This document shows positions 19,162 through 30,692 of a stretch of 64,000 nucleotides of DNA, one piece after another. Each line of letters opens with the position of its first letter. The first letter of the stretch is position 1. The translations under genes were made by a program, and so were the position numbers. The stretch is from Palleronia aestuarii (GTDB lineage Bacteria > Pseudomonadota > Alphaproteobacteria > Rhodobacterales > Rhodobacteraceae): the NCBI RefSeq assembly GCF_003253995.1, contig NZ_QKZL01000009.1, positions 62,001 to 126,000 on the forward strand. Direction: 5' to 3'. The notes beneath the pieces were generated by a model that worked only from the letters and a program-made list of their open reading frames with translations, did no database searches and was not told where the DNA came from.

Positions 19162-20388
19162 TCAATCTTCGATATAGTGCGGCTTGAAGCGGGACAAATC
19201 ACGGGTAATCCGCCCGCGATCTTCCCTCAGCCCCATCCCGGCACAGCTCTCGCCGACGATCCAGGCGCCGATCACCGGTTGGAACTCGCCCATGACCGGC
19301 AGGGGCGCGTAGCCCTGCACGACCCGCGGATGGGCGCCGTAGGCGTCGTCGGGCGCGCTCTCGGTCGTCTCGCCCCCCTCCACGATCCGCACCGCCGCGC
19401 CCTCGCGCGAGAAGATCGGCTTGGTGACATGACCCACGGCAAGCGTGTCGCGGGCCCGTTCGAAGGCGTCGGCCACCTCCGCCGCGGGCGCACCGAGACC
19501 GGCGAGGGCATCCGCGACGTCGGCTTCGAAGAAGGCGGGGAGCAGGTTCGGATGCCCCTCGAACATCTGCCAGAGCACCGGCAGGAGTCCCTTGTTCGAC
19601 AGGACCGACTTCCACGCGGGCTCCAGCATCAGGCAGCCCGACCCGGCGACCTTGGCGCCATATTCGTCGCGGAAGAGATCCTCCCACGGATAGAGCTTGA
19701 AGAGCGTGCCGATCACCCGGTCCTCGTCGTCGAGGAACTGCCCGTCCTTGCTCAGCGCGATCTTCTCCAGATCGACGTAATGGGCGCCGAGCCCCGCCTC
19801 CCGCGCGGCCCAGCCCATGCATTCGACGGTGCTGTAATCCTCCGGGTTGCCCCCGGCGGCGGTGAAATGCATCTCCTCGCCATCCGGAAAGAGCGCCCGG
19901 AAACGCTCCACCATCGCTTCGTGGATGCCGTTGAACTGATCGCTCTCGGGGCCGAGCACGCCGCGCTCGCGCTGCGTCTCGAACCACGACCACTGGAACG
20001 ACGCGCTCTCGTAGAGGGAGGTGGGCGTGTCGGCGTTGTATTCGAGCAGCTTCGCGGGGCCCGAACCGTCATAGGCGAAATCGAAGCGGCCGTAGATCTC
20101 GGGCTCGCCCCTGCGCCAGCTGTCGGCGACGAGATCGCGATGCGCCTCCGGGATGCCGAGCCGCTCCATCAGCGCCTCGTCCGCGATGATCGCGGCGGCG
20201 GCCTCCCGGCACATGGCGTGCAACTCCGTCGCCGGATCCTCGATGTCCTGCTCGACTTGCTTCAGGGTGAAACGATAGGCGGAGGTCTCGTCCCAGTAGG
20301 GCTCGCCATGCATGTCGGCGAAGGTGAAGCCCACCCGTTCCGCCTCTTCCCGCCAGTCGGGCCGTTCGCCCAGCTCGATCCGCTCCAC
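19162..20388 (-). CDS. Glutathionylspermidine synthase-like ATP-grasp protein (YgiC type)
   Basis: 408 residues matching the synthetase domain of glutathionylspermidine synthase: FDFAYDG near 105-111, LLEYNADTPTSLYES near 118-132, GSGCLMLEPAWK near 250 and a C-terminal GEFQPVIGAWIVGE. It lacks the amidase domain of E. coli Gss, so it is of the YgiC/YjfC type, whose substrates are unsettled. The start is GTG at 20388 with GGAGGG about seven bases upstream. First gene of a two-gene unit with the DUF1190 lipoprotein. Confidence 0.87.
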   Translation of the reverse strand: MERIELGERPDWREEAERVGFTFADMHGEPYWDETSAYRFTLKQVEQDIEDPATELHAMCREAAAAIIADEALMERLGIPEAHRDLVADSWRRGEPEIYGRFDFAYDGSGPAKLLEYNADTPTSLYESASFQWSWFETQRERGVLGPESDQFNGIHEAMVERFRALFPDGEEMHFTAAGGNPEDYSTVECMGWAAREAGLGAHYVDLEKIALSKDGQFLDDEDRVIGTLFKLYPWEDLFRDEYGAKVAGSGCLMLEPAWKSVLSNKGLLPVLWQMFEGHPNLLPAFFEADVADALAGLGAPAAEVADAFERARDTLAVGHVTKPIFSREGAAVRIVEGGETTESAPDDAYGAHPRVVQGYAPLPVMGEFQPVIGAWIVGESCAGMGLREDRGRITRDLSRFKPHYIED

Positions 20389-20468
20389 GCCTGTCCCTCC
20401 GTTCTCTCGCAGGACAGGTAGCTACGGGGCGCGCGGAATACCATGCGACATCGTCGGGGCGCGGGGCC

Positions 20469-21689
20469 TCAGGATGTCCCCGGAAGCGACGGCGTCTCGC
20501 TCGACTGCAGATCCTCGAAGTCGAAATTGTCGAGGCGGTGGGCCCGTTTGCCCGCCCGCGCGGTGGCGGTGAGAAGGCCGTTCACGTCCTCGCCCGCCTG
20601 GCGGAAATGTGTCTCGAGCTTGCCCGCGCGCTCGCCGATGATCTCCACGTCGCGGTGGAGTTGCCGGATGGCCTTGCGGATCTCGCCCGCCTGCTCGCGC
20701 ATCCGCGCGTCCTTCAAAATCGCGCGCATCGTGTTGAGCGTCGCCATGCAGGTCGTGGGCGACACGATCCAGACCCGCGCCGCGAACCCCTCGCGCACCA
20801 CCTCGGGCAGCCGCGCGTGGAGCTCCGCATAGATCGCCTCCGACGGCAGGAACAGGATCGCGCCGTCCGCCGTCTCCCCCTCGATGATGTACTTCTCCGA
20901 GATCGCCTTGATATGGACCCGTGTGGCCTGACCCAGCGCCCGCAGCGCACGGGTCTGCTCCTCCTTCGTTTCCGCTGCGGCGAGCGACTCGAACGCCTCG
21001 AAGGGGAATTTGGCGTCGATCACGATGGGTCCCGGCGGGTTCGGCAGGTGGACGAGGCAATCGGCGCGCTTGCCGTTCGAGAGCGTGTGCTGGAGCGTGA
21101 AGCCATCGGCGGGCAACGCCTTCGACACGATGTCGGTGAGCTGGATCTCCCCGAACATGCCGCGACGCTGCTTGTTCGACAGGATGTCCTGCAGGCTCAG
21201 CACGTCACCCGAGAGCTTGGTGATGTTGTCCTGCGCGCGGTCGATCGTCGCGAGCCGTTCCTGAAGCTGCGTGAGGGAGGTGGTCGTGCGCGTGGTCTGG
21301 CCGTGCAGGACCTCCTTCATCCGCTCCTGCATCTCCGTCATCGCGCGCTGCGAGCGTGCGGCGTTGTCAGCAAGGCGGTCGTTCATGTGCTGCTGCACCG
21401 CGCCGAGCCGCGCCTCCACGGTCTGCACGACGCTCACTTGCGCACGGGCCTGGGTATCGCTCACCGTCTGCAAGTTGCCCGCGAGGCGCTGTTGCCCGCC
21501 CGCCAGCGCCTCCACGTCGCCGCCCATCCGCGCGAGCTGCTGCGCGAGCCGTTCCGTCATCCGGGCGGACCGTCCGGCGCGGCCGACCGCGACGAGGCAG
21601 AGGATCAGGATGAGCAGGAGCGCCGCGAAGGCGGCCAGGGCCGCGAGGACGACCGGATCGCCCCACGCAATCTGCGCAGCCCCCTCCAT
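20469..21689 (-). CDS. rmuC: DNA recombination protein RmuC
   Basis: 406 residues. An N-terminal membrane helix (about 14-36) is followed by a long coiled coil (40-180) and the RmuC domain, related to restriction endonuclease folds: GMFGEIQLTDIVSKALP, VIDAKFPFEAFE and VWIVSPTTCMATLNTM are typical. RmuC limits inversions between short inverted repeats; biochemistry is limited. The ATG at 21689 shares its A with the mutL stop (TGATG), so rmuC is translationally coupled to mutL, a repair pairing. Confidence 0.94.
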   Translation of the reverse strand: MEGAAQIAWGDPVVLAALAAFAALLLILILCLVAVGRAGRSARMTERLAQQLARMGGDVEALAGGQQRLAGNLQTVSDTQARAQVSVVQTVEARLGAVQQHMNDRLADNAARSQRAMTEMQERMKEVLHGQTTRTTTSLTQLQERLATIDRAQDNITKLSGDVLSLQDILSNKQRRGMFGEIQLTDIVSKALPADGFTLQHTLSNGKRADCLVHLPNPPGPIVIDAKFPFEAFESLAAAETKEEQTRALRALGQATRVHIKAISEKYIIEGETADGAILFLPSEAIYAELHARLPEVVREGFAARVWIVSPTTCMATLNTMRAILKDARMREQAGEIRKAIRQLHRDVEIIGERAGKLETHFRQAGEDVNGLLTATARAGKRAHRLDNFDFEDLQSSETPSLPGTS

Positions 21690-23524
21690 CACGTGCGGCC
21701 AAAGAGCCGTTCGATGTCGGTGAGCTTCAGTTCCACGTAGGTCGGGCGGCCGTGGTTGCACTGTCCCGAATGGGGCGTCGCCTCCATCCGGCGCAGAAGC
21801 GCGTTCATCTCCTCGCCGGACATCCGCCGGCCCGACCGGACGGAGCCGTGGCAGGCCATCCGGCTCAGCACCGCCTCGATCCGCGCGCGAACCGAGAGGC
21901 TCTCGCCCAGATCGTCGATCTCGTCGAGGATGTCGCGCAGCATGGCCGCGCCATCGATCGGACCGAGGATCGCCGGTGTCTCGCGGATCGCGACCGCGCC
22001 GCCGCCGAAGGCCTCGATCCCGAGGCCGAGCCGTTCGAGTTCCGGGGCAAGCTCGAGCAGCCGCGCCGCGTCGGCCTCGGGCAGCTCCACGATCTCGGGG
22101 ATGAGGAGCGCCTGCGCGGGCACGCCCGCCTCGTCCATCTGCCGCTTCAGCGTTTCGTAGACGAGCCGTTCGTGCGCGGCGTGTTGATCCACGATCACCA
22201 TTCCGTCCGCGGTCTGCGCGATGATGTAGTTCTCGTGGACCTGACCGCGGGCCGCGCCGAGGGGGCAATGTTCCTGCGGGCGGGCATCGGGTTCGGGACC
22301 CGCGGGTTCGGTACGGGCGGACGGTTGGTCCGTCTCCGCGAAGCCCGGCGCCTGGGCCTCTGCCGACGCGCGGAGGGCGCGTGGGGAGGGGCGGTCCATC
22401 TGGTAGACGCGCGCGCCCTGCGGCTCCGCTCGCATCGCGCCGAGCGTGGCGTGCCCGATCGTCGACGACGCCCGATGGCCCGCCTCCGCCAGTGCATGCC
22501 GCAGCGACGACACGATCAGCCCGCGCACCGTTCCGGGATCGCGGAACCTCACCTCCGTCTTGGCGGGATGGACGTTCTGATCCACCGCCGAGGGGTCGCA
22601 TTCCACGTAGAGCGCGGCCACGGGATGGCGGTCGCGGGAGAGGAAATCGGCGTAGGCTGCGCGAAGCGCCCCATAGAGGAGCTTGTCGCGCACGGGCCGG
22701 CCGTTGACGAAGAGGTACTGCGTCACCGCGGAGCCGCGCGAATAGGTCGGCAGTGCCGCGAGGCCCGAGAGGCCGATCCCGTCGCGCTCCGCCCCGATCC
22801 TGAGGGCGTTCGCGGTGAACTCCGTCCCGAGCACACGGCCGAGCCGCCCGAGAAGCGCGTCGAAGAGATCGCCCGTCCCCGCCTGCGCCTCGAACACCAC
22901 GCGGCCCTCACCCCCGCCGGAGACGTCGCGGAGGGTGAAGGCCACCTGCGGCTCCGCCATGGCGAGGCGCTTCACGACATCGCCGATCGCCTGCGCCTCC
23001 GCCCGGTCCGAGCGCAGGAACTTCAGCCGCGCGGGCGTGGCGTAGAAGAGGTCGCGCAACTCAACGATCGTGCCCTTGCGGATCGCGGCGGGCCGCACCG
23101 GCTCCGCCCGGCCACCCGAGACGTGGAGGCAATGCCCGTCCCCGTCATGCAGCCGCGAGGTCAGCGACAGCCGCCCGACCGCGGCGAGCGACGGCAGCGC
23201 CTCTCCCCGGAAACCGAACGAGCGGATGTTGACGAGATCGGTGCCGTCGATCTTGGAGGTCGCGTGCCGCGTGAGCGCGAGGGGCAGGTCGTCGGGCCCC
23301 ATCCCGCAGCCGTCGTCCGCGACGCGGATGAGCGTCTTGCCGCCGTCGGCGAAGGCCACCTCAATGCGGGTGGCCCCGGCATCGACGGCGTTCTCCACGA
23401 GTTCCTTCACGGCGGAGGCGGGACGTTCGACGACCTCGCCCGCCGCGATGCGATTGACGGCGGATTCGTCGAGACGACGAATTGTAGGGCGTTCTACCCG
23501 GATATAGGCGTCGAGCGCGGACAT
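21689..23524 (-). CDS. mutL: DNA mismatch repair protein MutL
   Basis: 611 residues. N-terminal GHKL ATPase: [28 protein letters not shown] with the catalytic Glu, DDGCGM, and GFRGEAL. A Pro-rich linker (about 330-425) leads to the dimerisation domain. [12 protein letters not shown] from residue 446 fits the DQHA(X)2E(X)4E metal-binding motif of MutL endonucleases; [11 protein letters not shown] and the terminal LFGR match the other C-terminal sites. It therefore probably nicks DNA itself, as expected in lineages without MutH. AGGGG lies just upstream of the ATG. Coupled to rmuC. Confidence 0.96.
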   Translation of the reverse strand: MSALDAYIRVERPTIRRLDESAVNRIAAGEVVERPASAVKELVENAVDAGATRIEVAFADGGKTLIRVADDGCGMGPDDLPLALTRHATSKIDGTDLVNIRSFGFRGEALPSLAAVGRLSLTSRLHDGDGHCLHVSGGRAEPVRPAAIRKGTIVELRDLFYATPARLKFLRSDRAEAQAIGDVVKRLAMAEPQVAFTLRDVSGGGEGRVVFEAQAGTGDLFDALLGRLGRVLGTEFTANALRIGAERDGIGLSGLAALPTYSRGSAVTQYLFVNGRPVRDKLLYGALRAAYADFLSRDRHPVAALYVECDPSAVDQNVHPAKTEVRFRDPGTVRGLIVSSLRHALAEAGHRASSTIGHATLGAMRAEPQGARVYQMDRPSPRALRASAEAQAPGFAETDQPSARTEPAGPEPDARPQEHCPLGAARGQVHENYIIAQTADGMVIVDQHAAHERLVYETLKRQMDEAGVPAQALLIPEIVELPEADAARLLELAPELERLGLGIEAFGGGAVAIRETPAILGPIDGAAMLRDILDEIDDLGESLSVRARIEAVLSRMACHGSVRSGRRMSGEEMNALLRRMEATPHSGQCNHGRPTYVELKLTDIERLFGRT

Positions 23525-23581
23525 ACCCCTAGGGATAGCATGTCCGCCAGCCCTTTCGCCACCGCGAAATGGCTCGTCGAC

Positions 23582-24892
23582 TCAGTTCGTCGTCGACAGG
23601 CCGTCCGGCTGGCCAACGACCACGAAGCCCAGATCCTCTTCGCGATAAAGGCGATCAGCTACGCGCGCGATGTCGTCGAGCGTGATCGCCTCGATCTCGT
23701 CGTTGCGGGTCGCGACGTAGTCGATGGGCAGGTCGTCCATCTGCATGCCGACGAGGATATCCGCGATGGTGGAATTGCCATCGAACCGCAGCGGATAGGC
23801 CCCCGTGAGGTAGGTCTTGGCCGCGTCCAGTTCCTCCTGCGTCACGCCGTCGGCGATGCGCGCCCATTCGTCCTTCACGACCTCGACGGTCTCCGCCGCA
23901 GAGGCGTTCGCGGTCGAGGCCTGCCCCATCAGGAGAGCCGCGTGATCCTTGGGGACGAGATAGGAGCCGATGCCGTAGGTGAGGCCCCGCTGCACCCGCA
24001 CCTCTTCCATGAGGCGCGATTCGAACCCGCCGCCGCCGAAGATCTCGTTGGCCACGTAGGCCGCGAAGAAGTCCGGATCGTCGCGCGCCAGCCCCTCTTG
24101 GCCGAAGAGGATGACGGATTGCGGGACCGGATACTCGATGATCTCCACCCCGGGCTCGAGGGCGTAATCTGCCTCCTCGGGCAACGGCGCCCCCGTTTCG
24201 GGCAGGTCGCCCAGCAGATCGTCGAGCAGGGTTCCGAGCGCCTCGGGCGTGATGTCTCCCACGGCCGCGACATAGACGCGGTCGCGCGCGACCGCGTCCT
24301 CATGCGCCGCGACCACGTCGTCGCGGGTCAGCGCCTCGACCGACTCCGTCGTCCCGTCGCCGGACGTGCCGTAGGGGTGGTCGGGGAAGGCGCGCGCGTC
24401 GAAGGCACGGCTTGCGATCGCGCCCGGATCGGTGGCGTCGCCCGCAATGATCGACAGGACCTGGTTGCGCACGCGCGCCACGGCATCCTCGTCGAAGCGC
24501 GGCTCCACCAGGGCCTCTCGCAAAAGGTCCACCGCCTCATCGCGGTTCTCCGTGAGGAACCGGGCGGAGACGGAGACCGCGTCATCGTAGGCGTCGAACC
24601 CGAAGGAGGCCGCGAGCTCGTCGCGCGCGAGCGCAAAGCCCTGCGCGTCGAGATCGCCCGCGCCTTCCTCGATGAGGCCAGTCATCAGGTTCACGGCGCC
24701 CCGCTTGCCCTCCCGGTCGAGCGAGGTGCCGCCGCGGAAACGTATCTCAAGCGCCGTGAAGGGCAGCGAATGCTCCTCCACGAGCCAAGCGGTGATGCCG
24801 CCCGGAGAGGTGACCTCCTCGATATCGACCGCCGCGCGGGCGGGGCTCGCGAGGGCCAGGGCTGCGGCGCAGGCGAGAACGACGCGGATCAT
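23582..24892 (-). CDS. M16 family peptidase-like protein lacking the zinc motif
   Basis: 436 residues with a signal peptide (about 1-20, ending ARA). The pitrilysin/processing-peptidase fold is recognisable (FPDHPYGTSGDG, GGFESRLMEEVRVQRGLTY near 320), but the position of HxxEH reads NLMTGLIEEG, so zinc ligands are missing. In M16B pairs the inactive subunit helps form the chamber of the active one. It starts within the stop of the active partner (ATGA), which implies equimolar synthesis. Periplasmic. Confidence 0.92.
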   Translation of the reverse strand: MIRVVLACAAALALASPARAAVDIEEVTSPGGITAWLVEEHSLPFTALEIRFRGGTSLDREGKRGAVNLMTGLIEEGAGDLDAQGFALARDELAASFGFDAYDDAVSVSARFLTENRDEAVDLLREALVEPRFDEDAVARVRNQVLSIIAGDATDPGAIASRAFDARAFPDHPYGTSGDGTTESVEALTRDDVVAAHEDAVARDRVYVAAVGDITPEALGTLLDDLLGDLPETGAPLPEEADYALEPGVEIIEYPVPQSVILFGQEGLARDDPDFFAAYVANEIFGGGGFESRLMEEVRVQRGLTYGIGSYLVPKDHAALLMGQASTANASAAETVEVVKDEWARIADGVTQEELDAAKTYLTGAYPLRFDGNSTIADILVGMQMDDLPIDYVATRNDEIEAITLDDIARVADRLYREEDLGFVVVGQPDGLSTTN

Positions 24893-26274
24893 TGGCTGAC
24901 CTCCTCGGCCGCGGGAAGGGATGTGGGCGTCGGCGTCGCCTCCGGCTGCGCGCCCTCGGGCGCCGTGAGATAGCCCGTCACGGCGCGGTCGCGGTCGAGC
25001 ACCTCGCGCGCGGCGGCGACGATCTCCTCGCCGGTGATCGATTGCAGAAGGTCCGGCCACGCCTCGATATCCTCGATCGTGAGCCCGGTCGCGAGACCGG
25101 CGCCATAACGGCGCGCCTTCGACTGGACGCTGTCGTCCTCGTAGATCTCGCCCGCGCGCATCTGCATCTTGATCCGTTCCAGCTGTTCGGGATCGACCCC
25201 GTCCTCGAGGAACGCCGCCACTTCCCGGTCGAGTGCCGCCTCCGCATCCTCGAGCGAGGTACCGGGCGCGGGCACGATGACGAGGCCGAAGGTCGTGTCG
25301 TCGACCGAGGTGCCGCTGTAGAAGGCGGAGGTGTAGAGCGCCTCCCGCGTGCCGAATTGCAGGCGACGCGCCAGTTCCGAGGTCTGCCCCTGCCCCAGCA
25401 CGTCGGCGAGCAGCGTGAGCGCCGCGGCCTTGCGCTGGTCTCCCGGATCGCGCTCGGGGGCGAGATAGGTGCGTACCACGTAGGGCTGCGCCACGCGCGG
25501 ATCCTCGAAGGTCAGGCGTCGCTCAGCGAGTTGCGGCGGCTCCTGCGGGCGCAGGCGCTCGGGCAGATCGTCGCTCGGCTCGAGCCCGCCGTAATGCTCT
25601 TCGGCGAGTGCGCGCACGTCTTCCGGCTCGACATCGCCCGCGACGACGAGGACGGCATTGTTGGGCGCGTAATACGTCCGGTAGAAATCCACCGCATCGT
25701 CGAGTTCCAGCGCCTCGACCTCGTGCATCCAGCCGATCACGGGGATGCCGTAGGGATGGTTGAGATATTGCGCCGCATCGCGCTGCTCGGAGAAGAGCGC
25801 GCCGGGATCGTTCTCGGTGCGCTGGTTGCGCTCCTCCTGCACGACGCGCAGCTCCGTCGCGATGTCGCGGTCGTCGAGACGGAGGTCGCGCATCCGGTCG
25901 GCCTCCATCTCCATCATCAGGCCGAGACGGTCGGCGGCCACGCGCTGGAAGTAGGCGGTGTAATCCTGGCTCGTGAAGGCGTTGTCGGTGCCGCCGTTCT
26001 CCGCCACCACGCGGCTGAATTCGCCCGGCGCCAGATCGTCGGTGCCCTTGAACATCAGGTGCTCGAGGTAATGCGCGATGCCGGACTTGCCCGCCGGCTC
26101 GTCCGCCGCGCCGACCTTGTACCAGACCATCTGCACGACGGCGGGCGCGCGGTGATCCTCGATCACGACGACGTCGAGGCCGTTATCGAGGGTGAAGGAG
26201 GATACCTCCGACGCGCGGAGCGGCAATGCGCCGAACAATCCGAGGGCGAGGAGGACGAGGGGCAGGCGCGGCAT
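24889..26274 (-). CDS. Periplasmic M16 zinc peptidase, catalytic subunit
   Basis: 461 residues with a signal peptide of about 21 residues. The inverted zinc motif HYLEH is at 68-72 (His68, Glu71, His72), with the distal Glu in the VVQEERNQR helix near 143. The C-terminal half is the second M16 lobe; the last ~20 residues are Pro/Thr/Ala-rich. Predicted to degrade peptides in the periplasm together with the downstream zinc-less subunit. The ATG at 26274 gives MPRLPLVLLALG, a clear signal; a longer frame adds implausible sequence. Confidence 0.93.
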   Translation of the reverse strand: MPRLPLVLLALGLFGALPLRASEVSSFTLDNGLDVVVIEDHRAPAVVQMVWYKVGAADEPAGKSGIAHYLEHLMFKGTDDLAPGEFSRVVAENGGTDNAFTSQDYTAYFQRVAADRLGLMMEMEADRMRDLRLDDRDIATELRVVQEERNQRTENDPGALFSEQRDAAQYLNHPYGIPVIGWMHEVEALELDDAVDFYRTYYAPNNAVLVVAGDVEPEDVRALAEEHYGGLEPSDDLPERLRPQEPPQLAERRLTFEDPRVAQPYVVRTYLAPERDPGDQRKAAALTLLADVLGQGQTSELARRLQFGTREALYTSAFYSGTSVDDTTFGLVIVPAPGTSLEDAEAALDREVAAFLEDGVDPEQLERIKMQMRAGEIYEDDSVQSKARRYGAGLATGLTIEDIEAWPDLLQSITGEEIVAAAREVLDRDRAVTGYLTAPEGAQPEATPTPTSLPAAEEVSQ

Positions 26275-26357
26275 GGAAGAACCTTCCGTTTGTGCGGCTG
26301 CGCGGCAATGTAGTGATGCGTATGAAAGCTGCAACGATCCCTACGGGGATGTGAGCG

Positions 26358-26879
26358 TCACCGTTCGGGCGGCGGGGCGGCGGGCGTGCGCACGCCCCTC
26401 GCACGCATCCGCTCGAGTTCCGCATAGGGATCGAGCGCGAGGGGGCCGTAGGCCTGCGTATAGGTGTCCGTGCCGAAGACACGCTCGAGAAGCAGGCCCG
26501 GACGTTCCCTCCGGTATTCGAGATCGGCCGCTGCAAGCGTGCCGCGGATGCCGGGCTCGACCCCGTAGCGGCGGGCATAGGTAACGAGGTCGGGGCCGCG
26601 CACGCCCCCGCCCGGAACCGCTGCCGGATTGCCGCCGAGGGCCGCGACGGCGTCGGCGACGGGGGTCTGGTCGCTGCGGTTCGCGCCGCCGGGCGTCGGC
26701 ACCGGCAATGCGGAGAGATCGGGCGGCGTCTCGAGCGGCCGGTTCGGCAGGACCGCGAACTCGTCGGGCCCGGGCTGCGTCGATCTGAGCGTCACGAGAT
26801 CGGGCGTTCCGCCGCCGCACGCGGAAAGCCCCGCGACGAGGATCGCCGCCATGCCGAATTTCGCCATCGGGCCCGTCAT
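26358..26879 (-). CDS. DUF3035 lipoprotein
   Basis: 173 residues. Signal with lipobox LSAC (Cys about 21), then a Pro-rich region (RPLETPPDLSALPVPTPGG) and the DUF3035 core with YARRYGVEPGIR and DLEYRRERPGLLLERVFG. Known in Rhodobacteraceae beside lspA and the M16 peptidases; I recall it being labelled a BAM-associated protein (BamF) in some annotations, but have no sequence proof. GGAGG about six bases before the ATG at 26879 supports this start; an internal Met four codons later is an alternative. Confidence 0.82.
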   Translation of the reverse strand: MTGPMAKFGMAAILVAGLSACGGGTPDLVTLRSTQPGPDEFAVLPNRPLETPPDLSALPVPTPGGANRSDQTPVADAVAALGGNPAAVPGGGVRGPDLVTYARRYGVEPGIRGTLAAADLEYRRERPGLLLERVFGTDTYTQAYGPLALDPYAELERMRARGVRTPAAPPPER

Positions 26880-26926
26880 CGCCGCCTCCGTTCCTGGCGC
26901 CTTCCTAGCGCACTCGCGGCGCGCCG

Positions 26927-27396
26927 TCATCGGGCTTTTTCCCGTCCGGTGAAGAGGATGAGCCCGACGGCGCCCGCGAAGATCGAGATGTCGGCCACGT
27001 TGAAGGCGTAAGGGTTGTCGATCCCGCAGCACGACATGTTGAGGAAATCGGCGACCGCCCCGTAGATCAGGCGGTCGACAACGTTGCCGATCGCGCCGCC
27101 CACGAGGAGCCCGCCCGAGACCAGCGCCCACCGCCCCGCGCGATCCCGCCGGAGCCAGATCAACACCCAGGCGGAGATCGCCAGGGCCACCGCGATGAGA
27201 ATCCACCGCGTGAGATCGCCGTCGCCCGCGAGGAGGCCGAAATTGACCCCCTGGTTCCAGGCCATGCGGAAATTGAGCCAGGGCGGCAGCACGTCGATGG
27301 AGCCACGGTAGGCGAGGCCTGCGACCTGGACCACCAGCACCTTGGTGATCTGGTCGAGCGCGAAGACCGCGAGCGCCGTGATCCAGAGCGTCCGCA

Positions 27397-27397
<1 letters not shown>
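26927..27397 (-). CDS. lspA: Lipoprotein signal peptidase (signal peptidase II)
   Basis: 156 residues with four membrane helices. The two catalytic aspartates lie in [16 protein letters not shown] and in FNVADISI, the hallmark of LspA, which cleaves before the lipobox Cys after lipidation. Several lipoproteins with lipoboxes are encoded nearby, including the next gene. The start overlaps the purH stop by one base (TGATG), so it is translated by coupling to purH. Confidence 0.96.
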
Positions 27398-28983
<1,586 letters not shown>

Positions 28984-29003
28984 TTCGGGCTCCTTGGGTC
29001 GGG

Positions 29004-30692
29004 TCAGGCCAGGATCGGCGCGTCGTCGTGGACGAGATCGCGTATCGCATCGGGCGTTTGCCGGGCTTTTGCAAGGGTCCAGCTCACCCGAGTGGCGTAT
29101 TCGTCCGCCTGCCCCGAGAGCACGATCTGCCGGGCTTCCTGCGGCGCGGGCGTCTCCGCATCGAGATAGACGGACGGCTCCAGGGCGAGCGTCGCGGCCC
29201 CGTCCTGCCGGAAACGCCAGAGTTCGCCGCTTCTCAGCATCAGCGAGATCGCGCCGTCCTCGTCGGGGGCGGCAAGCACGTCGGGATGGAGGTGGAAGCG
29301 CACGCGGAATTGCACGCCCGCGGGACCGGACGCGGCGCGCATGGCATCGAAGGTTGCCCGGTCCTCGCGCTCCACGACGGCGAGCACGTCCTCCCCGCGC
29401 AGGCTCCGCCCGTCGGTGTCGAGATGAAGCTGTCGGATATGGGTGAGCCCATGCGTGGCGACGTAACCGTCATGGGCGATCACGATCCCGCTGGAGCGTT
29501 CGGTGCGCCGCCATTCGGACCGGACCTCCTTCGGCGGACCGGACGCATCCGACGCGTCGAGCTCCAGCGTCGAATGGGACGGCGTCCGCCGGGCGGCCTC
29601 GGCCCAATCCGTACCGAAGGCATGGCCCGGGCCGACGCTCACGACGAGCGGACGCCGCCCGGAGGTGAGCTCGAAGGCGAGGGCGGAGGCGTGGGGCCGC
29701 GCGCCCGGTCCAACGGGCGGCGCCGCCGCATCGAGAAGGATCGTGACGCGGCGATGGGCAAGCCGCGCGAAACCCATCGCCCCCTCCCCCGGCGCCGCCG
29801 CGGGCGTGCCAGAGAGCGCGAGGACCTGCTCCGCCCGTCCCGCGTGACCCGCGCCCCCGCCGTGGAAACGCGGCAGGCCGCCATCGGCGTGGCGCAGGGT
29901 GCGCAGGGCCGACGCCATTACCGCCACCGCACGTCGAAGAGTGCGCGGCGGCTCTTGGCCTGCTGCCTCGATGCGGCCCTGCGCGGCGGAGAGGAGCCGC
30001 AGGATCTCCATCATCTCCTCGGGATTGCGACTCGCGATCTCGCCTGCGGGACCGATCCGCGCGGCGCATTCGGCATCGAGCCAGCCCGCCGCCCGAGCCG
30101 CGTGACGCTCCATTCCCTCGAGCGCCATCGCACCGTGGAGAAGACCCGCGAGCGCGTCGAACCGCCCTCTGTCTGGCGCGGCATCGCGCCAGCACCGCGC
30201 GAGATAGCGGGTCTGGTGCGCGAGCGACCGGCGGAACGCCCGGACGAAATCGCCGGGCGCCCCGTCGAGGATCATCGCACCGTGCTCCGTCCAGGAGAGG
30301 AGCCGCCGGCCCGTGATCGCCGCGTCCCAGCCGCCCCCGCCCCTCGCGCCGGGGAGCCACAGCCAATCCCGCGTCCAGTCCCGCGCACAGGTCCAGGCGC
30401 GCCGATCCCCAAGCGCGGCCAGATCGTCAAGCCAGCCGAAGGCATGGAGATCGGCCCGTGCCTCCCGATCGTCGGGATGAAGGTCCCAGATCGTCCCGGG
30501 TGTTCTGGTCATTCCATCGCCCCGGCGAGGCGCGAGCGTCTCGACCATCCGGCGGCCCTGACCGGCGCGTCCGGTCCAGCGCGGCTCCTGCGCGAGGTGG
30601 AGCGCACCGCCGCGGCGTCCGAACCGCGCGAGCCAGACATGGCGGCGGAGCGGACGGACGGGGCGGGACAAGGTGCCGAACATATCGGTCAC
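29004..30692 (-). CDS. Heparinase II/III family protein
   Basis: 562 residues. The N-terminal alpha/alpha toroid region includes [10 protein letters not shown] and [11 protein letters not shown]; the C-terminal beta region includes [17 protein letters not shown]-like [30 protein letters not shown] and GEDVL, as in heparinase II/III-like lyases. Related proteins sit in the rsmB-purH-lspA neighbourhood of Rhodobacteraceae; the polysaccharide is unknown and no signal peptide is evident, so an intracellular role is possible. The start is GTG at 30692 overlapping the rsmB stop as GTGA. Confidence 0.87.
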   Translation of the reverse strand: MTDMFGTLSRPVRPLRRHVWLARFGRRGGALHLAQEPRWTGRAGQGRRMVETLAPRRGDGMTRTPGTIWDLHPDDREARADLHAFGWLDDLAALGDRRAWTCARDWTRDWLWLPGARGGGGWDAAITGRRLLSWTEHGAMILDGAPGDFVRAFRRSLAHQTRYLARCWRDAAPDRGRFDALAGLLHGAMALEGMERHAARAAGWLDAECAARIGPAGEIASRNPEEMMEILRLLSAAQGRIEAAGQEPPRTLRRAVAVMASALRTLRHADGGLPRFHGGGAGHAGRAEQVLALSGTPAAAPGEGAMGFARLAHRRVTILLDAAAPPVGPGARPHASALAFELTSGRRPLVVSVGPGHAFGTDWAEAARRTPSHSTLELDASDASGPPKEVRSEWRRTERSSGIVIAHDGYVATHGLTHIRQLHLDTDGRSLRGEDVLAVVEREDRATFDAMRAASGPAGVQFRVRFHLHPDVLAAPDEDGAISLMLRSGELWRFRQDGAATLALEPSVYLDAETPAPQEARQIVLSGQADEYATRVSWTLAKARQTPDAIRDLVHDDAPILA

